Source of the DNA: Rhodovastum sp963714255 | GTDB lineage: Bacteria; Pseudomonadota; Alphaproteobacteria; Acetobacterales; Acetobacteraceae | Direction: 5' to 3' | NCBI GenBank assembly: GCA_963714255.1 | Contig: CAVQNU010000015.1 | Location: 254,138 to 318,137 of the forward strand | DNA length: 64,000 nt | In this document: positions 25,659-34,500 of the stretch, in pieces | Position numbering within the stretch: the first letter of the stretch is position 1 | Layout: the number at the start of each line of letters is the position of its first letter | Translations under genes and position numbers: made by a program | The notes under the pieces: generated by a model | The model's database searches: none | What the model was told of the DNA's origin: nothing | The model's input: only the letters and a program-made list of their open reading frames with translations

Positions 25659-27779
25659 CTACCCGATCTTAAAGTCGGCGGGCACGATATGCCCCGGCGC
25701 AAGACCGGCGAAATCGATCGAAGCCGCCCCTGCATTGCTCCCCAGCATCAGCGACGCGCCGCCATGTCCGTCGCTTTGCAGCGCGGCGAGCACGCCGGCG
25801 GGCGTCGTGTAGCCGCCGGCGCCGCCGGTCAGATCCACCACCCAGTGCGGGTCCCCGGCCAGACCGGTCAGGTCCAGGCTGCCCGAGTTCATCGTCACCA
25901 CGATCGTCAGACCGCTCGACCGGTCATCGATGGCGGAAGCCGCCGCACCCAGGAACACTGTCGGAGCCGAGCCGCCGAGAAGGATCAGCCCCGTGCCGAG
26001 CAGGACGATGGCATCGCCGGCTCCGGCGTGCACGGTGTCGGCGCCGCTGCCGAGTTGCAGATGATCGCCCGTGCCCGCCAGCGTGACCGTGTCCTGGCCG
26101 TTGCCGAGGGTGATGCTGTTGCCGCCGCCGCCGGCCACCACCGTGTCGTTGCCGTTGCCGAGCGTAATCATGACCCCGCCTTGCAGGCTGGTCACCGTCA
26201 CGCTGTTGTCCGCGCCGGTGATCCGGGTGACCAGGCCGCTCGCGCCGGTCGTGGTCTGGAGTCCGTTGCTCGCCACCGACATCCGGCTGCCGTCCGGATA
26301 GTCGATCACGGTCAACTGGGCCTGGGCGTTGTAGAAGCTGCGGGTGCCGTCGACCGCATCGACCTCGTGCTGCAGGTAGGTGCCGTTGGCGGCGTAGTAC
26401 AGCCAGCCGTCGGGATAAATCACCTTCTTGCTGCCATCCGGATAGACGATCTCGGTGACCTGGCCGGTGACGCTACAGGTGGTCCGCGTGCCGTCGCTGC
26501 CGATCAGCACCTTGGTGCCGTCGGTGTTGTCGATTTCCGTCAGCGCGCCGCGGGCGCTGTAATGCGACACCGTGCCATCGGCATTGTAGGTCAGATACGA
26601 GCCATCGGGGTTGACCACTTTGGTGAGGATGCCCGAGGCGGCATAGTATTCGACCGTGCCATCGGCGAGCGTGGCGATGGTGCCGCCGTTGGGATTGTGC
26701 ACGACCCGGGCACTGCGGGCGAGCGCGAGGGCCTGGCCGACAGCGGTCAGCCGCGACGTGTCACCGGTGGGATCGCCTGCAACATAGGTGGGGGCGAGCC
26801 ATCCGCCCTCGTCGAACTCGTCCCAGGCGTAAACGAGGGCGGTGTTCGCCGTGTCCTGTGGATGGGCGGCGATCCAGTCCAGGGCATCGGTCAGTTGCGT
26901 GGCGATCTGCGCCGGGGTTGCCTCCGCGTAGCTCGCGGTGCCGTCAGACCCCCAGGGAACCGGGTTCGCGACCCGCGGGCTCGGGTCCCATCCGGTCATG
27001 ACCGTGGGGATGACGGACAATCCGGTGCTGACCTCGGCATTCCAGCCGGCCTGCGCTTCGTTGCTCAGCGTCTGGTAGCTCCCGCCCTGGTCGCCGCCCT
27101 GGATGGCATAGGCGGAAATCGCGTCGGCGCCGAGGATTTGCGCATAGGACGCCGCCTCGAGCGGGCTTCCCATGATGACGACGAACGGGTTCTTCCCGGT
27201 TTCCGCCTCGACCTGCTGGCGCAGGTAGTCCACCGCCGGACGCAGATTGGCCGGGTTGCTGCCCCACCACGCCAGATTGGCCGCACTCGGCAGCATCAGG
27301 TAGTACAGCGGGCGACCGCCATCGACGCACTGATAGCTGGATCGCGCCATCAGGGCGACGCGCTGGTTGATGGCGGCCTGGTAGTCGGTGGAAGTAGCGC
27401 CCCAGCCGGCGGTATCGACGAGGCAGAAATCGACCAGAGTATTGTTCGGGTTGGCGAGGTACAATGACAGAGCGTTGTCCATCGGCGAACCCGCGCCATA
27501 GAAGTCAAACGCCCAGTAATTGATGCCCGCGTTCGCGGCTTCCTGGATTTCGGCGGTCATCTCCGCCTGGGTGTTCCCGTTGATGTACAGGTCGCCAGAA
27601 GCGTCGATAGTGGTGAACGAAGGCGCCCGGCTTTGGAATTGCGCCGGCGCCAGATCCGTCTCGACCGCCTGCTCGACCGTCCCTTCGGTTCCGTCGTACC
27701 AGGCGTCCCAGCGGATCGCGCCGACGAGGGCCACTTGCGGAGCGGCGGCGATTTGGGTCTGGGCGGCGGTGCTGGACAT
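25659..27779 (-). CDS. Glycosidase-like protein with PDG repeats and RTX-like C-terminus, probably secreted
   Basis: A 706-residue chimera. Residues about 15-345 resemble GH99/GH71-type barrels (VGAIRWDAWYDG, GINYWAFDFYGAG, and the late acidic motif ALVYAWDEFDEGGWLAP). Residues about 355-520 contain repeated N/Y-PDGS and DGT units (VVNPDGSYLTYNADGTVSHY) like YD-type shell repeats. Residues about 525-610 are RTX-like calcium-binding repeats (ITLGNGNDTVVAGGGGNSI, LGNGQDTV, LGSGADTVHAGAG). There is no N-terminal signal peptide; the RTX repeats and the C-terminal DFAGLAPGHIVPADFKIG suggest type I secretion, with the exporter outside the window. It may degrade or remodel an exopolysaccharide. It is divergent from the kinase gene at 27947. 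The domain combination is unusual. Confidence 0.7.
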   Translation of the reverse strand: MSSTAAQTQIAAAPQVALVGAIRWDAWYDGTEGTVEQAVETDLAPAQFQSRAPSFTTIDASGDLYINGNTQAEMTAEIQEAANAGINYWAFDFYGAGSPMDNALSLYLANPNNTLVDFCLVDTAGWGATSTDYQAAINQRVALMARSSYQCVDGGRPLYYLMLPSAANLAWWGSNPANLRPAVDYLRQQVEAETGKNPFVVIMGSPLEAASYAQILGADAISAYAIQGGDQGGSYQTLSNEAQAGWNAEVSTGLSVIPTVMTGWDPSPRVANPVPWGSDGTASYAEATPAQIATQLTDALDWIAAHPQDTANTALVYAWDEFDEGGWLAPTYVAGDPTGDTSRLTAVGQALALARSARVVHNPNGGTIATLADGTVEYYAASGILTKVVNPDGSYLTYNADGTVSHYSARGALTEIDNTDGTKVLIGSDGTRTTCSVTGQVTEIVYPDGSKKVIYPDGWLYYAANGTYLQHEVDAVDGTRSFYNAQAQLTVIDYPDGSRMSVASNGLQTTTGASGLVTRITGADNSVTVTSLQGGVMITLGNGNDTVVAGGGGNSITLGNGQDTVTLAGTGDHLQLGSGADTVHAGAGDAIVLLGTGLILLGGSAPTVFLGAAASAIDDRSSGLTIVVTMNSGSLDLTGLAGDPHWVVDLTGGAGGYTTPAGVLAALQSDGHGGASLMLGSNAGAASIDFAGLAPGHIVPADFKIG

Positions 27780-27946
27780 GCCTCGCTCCTTGCGGCGACT
27801 CGGGACGGCGCTGGAATACCGGGCAAGGTCTGAGCAGATGGTTTAAGACGCTGTCCAGGAACGTCATTTTAATGCGGTTTTGATGTCTGGCCGGTCTCGC
27901 GGCATAGACTGGGCGGCATCGCACGCACGACTGCGGGAGGCAGCGC

Positions 27947-29533
27947 ATGACTGGACCGTCCGACGTGGTGATCGCCGTGGATGTCGGCTCGACCAGTGCG
28001 CGGGCGGGGGTTTTCGATGCGGGCGGGGCGCGCCTGGGCCGGGCCGAGCAGCCGTTCGCCACGCATCGCCCCGCGTCCGGTCATGCCGAGCACAGCGGCG
28101 ACGAGATCTGGGGCGCGGTGGCGGCAGCGGTGCGGGCGGCGCGGGAGTCCGCCGGGGTGGCGGCGGGGCGGGTGGCGGGGCTGGCCTTCGATGCCACCTG
28201 CTCGCTGGTGCTGCTGGACGCGGCGGGCAGGCCGGTCAGCGTGTCGGCCACCGGCGAGGATCGCTGGAACGTGGTGATGTGGGCCGACCACCGCGCCATC
28301 GCCGAAGCCGAGGAGATCACCGCCACCGGGCACCGTGTGCTGGCGCATGTGGGCGGGGTGATGTCGCCCGAGATGCAACTGCCGAAGCTGCTATGGCTGA
28401 AGCGGCATCTGCCGGCCGCCTGGGCGCGCGCCGCCCTGGCGCTCGATCTCGCCGATTTCCTGGCCTGGCGGGCGAGCGGACGGGTCGCGGTCTCGGCCTG
28501 CACGGTGACCTGCAAGTGGACCTATCTGAACCACGAAACGCCGGGCTGGCAGCCCGATTTTCTCGACCGGATCGGCCTGGAGGATTTGCCCGCCCGGGCC
28601 GGGCTGCCGGGCCGGGCGGCCGAAATCGGCACGCAAGCAGGAACGTTGACGCCGGCTTCCGCCGCCGAACTCGGGCTGACACCGCGCTGCGTGGTCGGCG
28701 TCGGCCTGATCGATGCGCATGCCGGCGGGCTGGGGCTGCTGGGCGGGCTGGACGGTGCCGAGCTGGACCGGCGCATCGCCGTCATTGCCGGCACGTCCAC
28801 CTGCCACATGGCGGCCGCATCGGCGCCGCGGCCCATTCCCGGCGTCTGGGGGCCGTATTTCGGCGCCATGATCCCCGGCAAATGGCTGAACGAGGGCGGG
28901 CAATCGGCCACCGGGGCGCTGCTCGACCACATCCTCGACTGGCACGCCGAGGGTCGCGGGGCGGGTCCGGACCGGCATGCAAAAGTGCTGGCGCGGGTGG
29001 AGGCGTTGCTGGCGGCGGAGGGCCCGGCGATGGCGGGCGGGCTGATGGTGCTGCCGGATTTTCACGGCAACCGTTCGCCGCTCGCCGATCCGGCGGCGCG
29101 CGGGGTGATCCATGGGCTCACGCTGGACAGCTCGTTCGACTCGCTCGCGCGGCTGTACTACGCGGCGTGCGTGGGCATCGCGCTGGGCACCCGCCATATC
29201 CTCGAGGCGATGGATGCGGCGGGGTATTCCATCCAGGTGCTGCACCTGACCGGCGGGCACGCGGCCAATCCGGTACTGTTGCGTCTGTATGCGGATGCGA
29301 CCGACCGGGTGGTGGCGCTGCCGCGCGAGCCGGACAGCGTGCTGCTGGGCACCGCGGCAGTGGCGGCGACCGCGGCGGGGCTGCACGCATCCTTGCCCGA
29401 CGCCGCCCGCGCCATGGCCGGCCCGGCCCGGGAGATCGCGCCGACAGCGGCGAGCCGGGCGCATTTCGCGGCGCAATACCGGCGCTTTCTGCTCATGCAC
29501 GACCACCGGCGGGCGCTGGATGCCGGGCAATGA
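27947..29533 (+). CDS. FGGY-family pentulose kinase
   Basis: A 528-residue carbohydrate kinase that probably phosphorylates D-ribulose or a similar ketopentose with ATP. The N-terminal phosphate loop is VVIAVDVGSTSARAGVFDAGG. The substrate region has NVVMWADHRA; the FGGY signature area reads VVGVGLIDAHAGGLGLLGG; the second ATP motif is AVIAGTSTCHMA, followed by HLTGGHAANPVLLRLYAD. The GLIDAHAGG form is typical of the eukaryotic-like D-ribulose kinase branch rather than AraB or XylB. The ATG at 27947 has a good GGAGG-type ribosome site. No dehydrogenase or transporter of a pentitol operon is adjacent, so the substrate is inferred only from the family. Confidence 0.88.
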   Translation: MTGPSDVVIAVDVGSTSARAGVFDAGGARLGRAEQPFATHRPASGHAEHSGDEIWGAVAAAVRAARESAGVAAGRVAGLAFDATCSLVLLDAAGRPVSVSATGEDRWNVVMWADHRAIAEAEEITATGHRVLAHVGGVMSPEMQLPKLLWLKRHLPAAWARAALALDLADFLAWRASGRVAVSACTVTCKWTYLNHETPGWQPDFLDRIGLEDLPARAGLPGRAAEIGTQAGTLTPASAAELGLTPRCVVGVGLIDAHAGGLGLLGGLDGAELDRRIAVIAGTSTCHMAAASAPRPIPGVWGPYFGAMIPGKWLNEGGQSATGALLDHILDWHAEGRGAGPDRHAKVLARVEALLAAEGPAMAGGLMVLPDFHGNRSPLADPAARGVIHGLTLDSSFDSLARLYYAACVGIALGTRHILEAMDAAGYSIQVLHLTGGHAANPVLLRLYADATDRVVALPREPDSVLLGTAAVAATAAGLHASLPDAARAMAGPAREIAPTAASRAHFAAQYRRFLLMHDHRRALDAGQ

Positions 29534-29733
29534 GGGAAACAAGAATTTGTGAGCCTATCGGTGCCTCATAAGGTGGCCCGCCATCATGGCAGCCAAGGGC
29601 CAAATCCATTCAACCAGCGACAAGCGGACTGTTCGTTGCAACCGAAATGCTTGCCATGCGTCCGATTCTCCGGATCAGCGGACAGGCAATCAAATCGACA
29701 TGCCGCATTTCATGCACGTGGCTGAATTATCGC

Positions 29734-29783
29734 CCAACCCCACCTATTATCCAACCCACCTATTATCCAACCCCACCTATTAT
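29734..29783. repeat. Tandem repeat, three 16-17-bp units
   Basis: Three adjoining copies of CCAACCCCACCTATTAT; the middle copy lacks one C. They lie in non-coding DNA and are AT-richer than the surroundings. Confidence 0.9.
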
Positions 29784-30025
29784 ATTGTCGCGGGCGGCTT
29801 TTTGCCGCCTGAGCAAATTTCCCATCCGCACCGCCCGGGGGATAACGCCCCGGGGTCGACAGCGTCAGCGGCGGACGGGTACCCGCACGGCGATGGCGGC
29901 TGGCCGAACCGGCGGCAACGCAAGAACAGTGGCAAAGGATGCAGCTAGAGCCAGCGCAGTCAAAGTGAGGCTCGACATGACGGTGTTTCCTTATTATCTC
30001 CAGCCTGAACGGTCAGGCTCCCCGT

Positions 30026-30064
30026 GCAGATGAGCGTCGCAGATGAGCGTCGCAGATGAGCGTC
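30026..30064. repeat. Tandem repeat, three 13-bp units
   Basis: Three exact copies of GCAGATGAGCGTC end to end, 30 bases beyond the stop of the amidase gene. No function is apparent. Confidence 0.92.
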
Positions 30065-30093
30065 AAAGCCACAGGAGCTATATAAGCCAAGAG

Positions 30094-31431
30094 TTACATT
30101 AATACACCTTCAACGCCCGCTGCAACGGTTAATAACCGGCCATCTTGCCCGGTTTCGCCCATCAGCATCAGCCCGACCGGCGGCGCGCCCGGGCGATGGC
30201 AGGGCAGGCTGATGGCGCAGCGGTCCAGGAAGTTGGCCACTGCCGTATTGCGTAACTGCAGCAAATTCACCCGGTTGTACTCGCCCTCGTCGTCCAGGTC
30301 GGCGATGCGTGGCGGCACCAACGGGCAGGTCGGCAGCACCAGCGCGTCATACGGTGCCGTCTCGGCAGTGATGCGCCCGATGATCGCGCGCCGCGCGGCC
30401 AGCAGTTCGATGTAGTCGGCGGCGCTTTGCTGCGCCCCGCCCTCGATTCGCCGGCGCACGCGCGGGTCGTAGCCGGCGCCTTTGTCCGCCAGCAGGCGGC
30501 GATGCCAGGCATAGGCCTCGGCCGCCGCCAATCCGCCGCGCGCCGTGACCGTGGCGATATCGTCCAGCGCCTGGAAGCTGGTGGTGACGATCCGCGCGCC
30601 CGCGGCCGAAAGCCTTTCCAGGGCCTGCTCGAACGCCGCCGCGACCACCTTGTCCATCCCGTCCAGCACATAGTTCTGCGGCACCGCCAGGCGCAGCCCG
30701 GCCAGCGCGGCCGGGCGCAGGATGGGCAGATCTTCGCCCGCCAGGACGGCGTCGAGTGCCGCACAACAGGCCACCGAATTGGCCAGCGGTCCTACCGAAT
30801 CCAGGCTCGGCGCCAGCGGCAGCACGCCCGCGGTCGGCACCCGCCGCGCCGTCGGCTTGAAGCCCACGATGCCGCACATCGCCGCCGGCAGCCGGCACGA
30901 TCCGCCAGTGTCGGTGCCCAGCGCCCCGAACGCCATGCCGTCCGCCACCGACACCGCGGCACCGGAAGACGACCCGCCCGGGATGCGGCTGCTTTCCCGG
31001 TCCCAGGGCGCGCGCGGCGTGCCGAAATGCGGGTTGATGCCGAGACCCGAGAAGGCGAACTCGGTCATGTTGGTGCGGCCGATCGGGATCAGCCCGGCCG
31101 CCAGCACGCGCGCGATCACCGGCGCATGGGCGGTGGCGGGCGGGGCGTCCGCCAGCACCCGCGACCCGGCTGGCGTCGGCTCCCCGGCCACGTCGAACAG
31201 GTCCTTGATGCTGATCGGAATGCCGGCGAGCGGACCCGGCGCGCGGCCCGCAAGCCGTTGCGCGTCGGCGGCGTCCGCCATGGCGCGAGCCTGCCCGGCA
31301 TAAAGCTTCCGGAACACCCGTTCGCCCTCGCCGGCCGGGTCGGCGGCCCGGGTGAGACATTGCTCGACCAGGGCGCGGGACGTCGTGCGGCCCTCGGCCA
31401 GGGCGAGAGAGACGGCATGGAACGTGCGCAT
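30094..31431 (-). CDS. Amidase-signature-family hydrolase
   Basis: A 445-residue amidase-signature enzyme from the ATG at 31431 (MRTFHAVSLALAEGR). The catalytic Ser-cisSer-Lys triad fits SIKDLFDVAG (Lys), the glycine/serine loop IPGGSSSGAAVSVADG, and the nucleophile region GTDTGGSCRLPAAMCG. These enzymes hydrolyse C-N amide bonds; relatives include GatA and many catabolic amidases. The absence of gatC and gatB next door and a short C-terminus argue against GatA. No signal peptide, so cytoplasmic. The open frame continues upstream through a palindromic repeat to 31629 but this is repeat DNA. The substrate cannot be deduced; the gene stands alone between the giant glycosyltransferase and non-coding DNA. 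Confidence 0.85.
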   Translation of the reverse strand: MRTFHAVSLALAEGRTTSRALVEQCLTRAADPAGEGERVFRKLYAGQARAMADAADAQRLAGRAPGPLAGIPISIKDLFDVAGEPTPAGSRVLADAPPATAHAPVIARVLAAGLIPIGRTNMTEFAFSGLGINPHFGTPRAPWDRESSRIPGGSSSGAAVSVADGMAFGALGTDTGGSCRLPAAMCGIVGFKPTARRVPTAGVLPLAPSLDSVGPLANSVACCAALDAVLAGEDLPILRPAALAGLRLAVPQNYVLDGMDKVVAAAFEQALERLSAAGARIVTTSFQALDDIATVTARGGLAAAEAYAWHRRLLADKGAGYDPRVRRRIEGGAQQSAADYIELLAARRAIIGRITAETAPYDALVLPTCPLVPPRIADLDDEGEYNRVNLLQLRNTAVANFLDRCAISLPCHRPGAPPVGLMLMGETGQDGRLLTVAAGVEGVLM

Positions 31432-31493
31432 GGCGTGAAGCGTGCCCCTGCCGCTGCCGTGGCGCAAGCGCTCGGCGAGGGCATTCGGGGGGA

Positions 31494-31536
31494 AAGGAAG
31501 GAAGGCCAGGGCAGGGCCCTGGCCTTCCTTCCTTCG
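31494..31536. repeat. Dispersed palindromic repeat, copy 6 (short form)
   Basis: A short palindrome of AAGGAAGGAAGGCCAGGGC against GCCCTGGCCTTCCTTCCTT with an almost absent loop. It lies between the 1363-residue glycosyltransferase stop and the amidase start, both on the minus strand. Confidence 0.8.
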
Positions 31537-31577
31537 CCCAATCGCCCCGCAACCAAAGGGCCCAGACCCCGACACAG

Positions 31578-34500
31578 CTATTTCCCCCGGGTTACCGGCA
31601 CACCGATTGCCAATTCGGCCACGTCCCATCTGACGAGGAGATCGGCAGCCGCCACGCCAACCCCGGCATCGCCCATATCGGCCTGCGCAAGCAGCGCCGC
31701 CACTGCATCGCTCTCGGCGAAGCCCGACCCGTTCATCCTCCCCTCGCGTTGGAGAGGGATCTGACCGTCGCCTGCCTGCAGGCCATGCGTCTCCGCGCGG
31801 AACAGAACCGACACCGGGTCCGCAGCGAACGACCCTGTGTGGCCGATCCTGAACTCCAAACCGGCAAGCCGGGCGACGTGGTCCCGTGCGTCGATCAGGC
31901 GGGGCAGCAGGGCGGCGGGGGTGGTGTCGAAGGGAAGCACCACGCCCGCCCCGGTTGCGCGGATACGCTCGGCGATGGCGCCGATGTCGAAGGCCACCGC
32001 CGGATAGCCGGCGGCCCAGATTTCCGACAGCACGAACGAGTATGTCTCCGGCCAGATCGCCGGAAAAAAAACAAAATGCGGGTCGAACCGGGCCAGCAGC
32101 GCCGGCAGTTCCTCGGGGCGGTATGATCCCTCGACCGATACCGAGGCGATGTCGGCGAACGAAGCCGGGTCATCCACCGCGCCGATGACCTTGATTCGTA
32201 CCGGGGCCCCGGTCGCGTCGGCATGCAGCGCCAGGGCGCGGAGCACCTCGCGGCCTTTTGGCAGGTGGATGCCGCCGACCACGGCGATGCGGGTCTGATG
32301 GTCCGAATCCGCAGCCCGGTTGATCACCCCGCGTGGCAGTGTTTCAGGATGCGCGGCGCAGTGTGGCGCCAGCCCCGGGAAATGGGCGGCCATACGCGCG
32401 GCGGTGTCGCGCGAAGGCGCCACCACGACCTGCGCCCGCGCAAGCAGGGCGCCGTTGCGGGCGATCCAGGCCGGCAGGTCGGCGCGGATCAGCGCTTCGG
32501 CTTCGCCGAAATCATAGATCGGATTTGCCCGCACGCAGAGCTGGCAGTACCGCGTACCCGGCTCGCCGCAGTATTGCTCGGTCTGGTCGACCAGCACGAC
32601 GCGCGGGCAGTACCACTGAAAGTCGTGCACATAGACGGCGAAGGGCAGGCTGCTTGCCGCGGTCACGGCGTAGATGTCGGGCCCGACGCCGATCAGCGAA
32701 TGCACCACCAGTGCCGCCGCTGGCTGGCCGGGTTGTTCCAGCGCGAGCACGAGGTCGGTGATCGCCGCCGGACGCAGGCGCAAGGTCAGGTCGCGCTCGC
32801 GCCAGCGCACTTCGTAGCAGGGCTCGCCGAGCCAGTCGTCGGCCACCAGCGCACAGACCAGGTTGATCCCGCCGGCGGCGGCGAATCGCTCGGCCAACGT
32901 CTCCACCAGCTTGCCGGTGCCGCCGCCCATCTTGTGGGTGAAGTGAACCAGGCAGGGCCGGGCGGCCAGGCGGAGCAGCAGGCAGAACGCATCCTGCCGC
33001 ACCGCCTGCAGCGGATCGTCCGCCATGAACGCCTTCAGATCGCTGATATATTCCGGATAGCGCTGTTCCAGCAGCGCGTGGTTGCGCTCCAGGATGTGGT
33101 TGCGTTCGTCGGCGCCGAACGAAACGTTGCCGCGGTGGTAGACGAAGGTGTCGACCGAAGCCGCGTGCGTCCAGCCACGGTCGCGGGCGCGCAGGCACCA
33201 GTCCACTTCCTCGCAATAGCCACGGCCCCATTCGGTGCCGAAGCTGCCGACATCCTCCAGCGCCGCGCGTTTGAGGAACAGGCAGAATCCGACGCCCACC
33301 GGGATATCCAGCACGCGGGCGCCGCCGCGCGTTTGCAGGAACAGGTTCAGTGCGCCGGTCAGGTCGGGCCCGATTGCATTGCCGCCGGTCCGGTCCGGCA
33401 GGCTGAGGATGGTGGCGTCATTCGACAGCGGCGTGACCGAGGCGATATCGGGCCGGCTGTAAGCCGCCGCCTGCAACCGGCTGGCGAAGCCCTCCGGCAC
33501 GATCGTGTCCGAATTGAGCAGCAGGATATCGTTGTTCGGCCGCGCGGCCGCCATGCCGGCATTGACCGAAGCCACGAAGCCGAGGTTGCCTTGGTTGCGC
33601 AGAACCCGCACGGCGACGCCCAAGTGCTTGAACTCGACCCGGTCGGCGTGGTCGGCGAGAAGCCCCGCCATTTCCGGCTCGGGGGAGCAGTCGTCAACCA
33701 GGATGATTTCGCCAATCCCGCTGCGGCCGGTGCGCGCCGCCTCCGCCAGCGAGTCGAGGCACGCCTTGGTATCCGCGACACCCTTGTAGACCGGCACCAC
33801 CACGCTCACCTCGCCCGGCGGCAAATGCACGGCGACCTGTAGCCCGGGCCGGACTGTCCGTCCGAATTCCTGCTGGGCGCGCAGTTCGATCAGCCGGTCG
33901 CGGCTCCAGGCGGTCTGCAGCCCCAGCATCCGCTCGACCTGCAGGAGGTCCCCGGCAACCCGCCGGAGCGCCGCGGCCGCGGTGCTGGGCGTGCGCGGGT
34001 GGAGCGAAGCGAAAAGGAGCTGCCCCTCCCGCCCGGCGCGCAGCTCGATACCGGCGTGCCCGAGGCAGGCCCGTGCCGGCGGCGGAATGGCGACGCTGAA
34101 ACCGGTCTGCGCCCGTCCGCGCCGCGCCGAGGTCCGGGTGCTGTGGATGACGGCGCCGTCGCGGCAGACCGAGATGCTGACCGGCTCATCGTGCAACGCC
34201 GCGTCATGGAACCAGCCCGACACGGCGCCGTCGCTGCTTTCGTCGATCCGCACCCGCGGCCTGGCCTGCCAAACCAGATCGAAATGTGTGTCCTCGCCCC
34301 GCAGCCGGATCGCGTGCACCGCCCCGTCCAACGCCCTTGCCGGCAGCGCAATGCGGTAGCCGATGCAGGCCGGCGGCGGGACATACTGGTTCAGGTCGTG
34401 CCGCGTGACCGTGATCGCGGCGCCCGCGACGATTTCGTCGTCGATCAGCAGGTCCAGCGGCGGCACCGCCGCGCCGTGCAGGCTGGCGACCCATCCGGTC

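Larger units (their letters stand above)
29534..30093. other. 560-base intergenic region with short tandem repeats
   Basis: No convincing gene is seen: small open frames lack family signatures. It holds two tandem repeats (listed separately) and a hairpin AGCCTGA/TCAGGCT at 30002-30019. It separates the plus-strand kinase from the convergent amidase, so terminators for both are expected here, but none has a clear T-run. Confidence 0.5.

Noticed and set aside
25516..27467. Long plus-strand open frame opposite the glycosidase/RTX gene
   Set aside because: It begins in repeat DNA and has no recognisable domain; the minus-strand frame has clear repeats and a catalytic-type motif.
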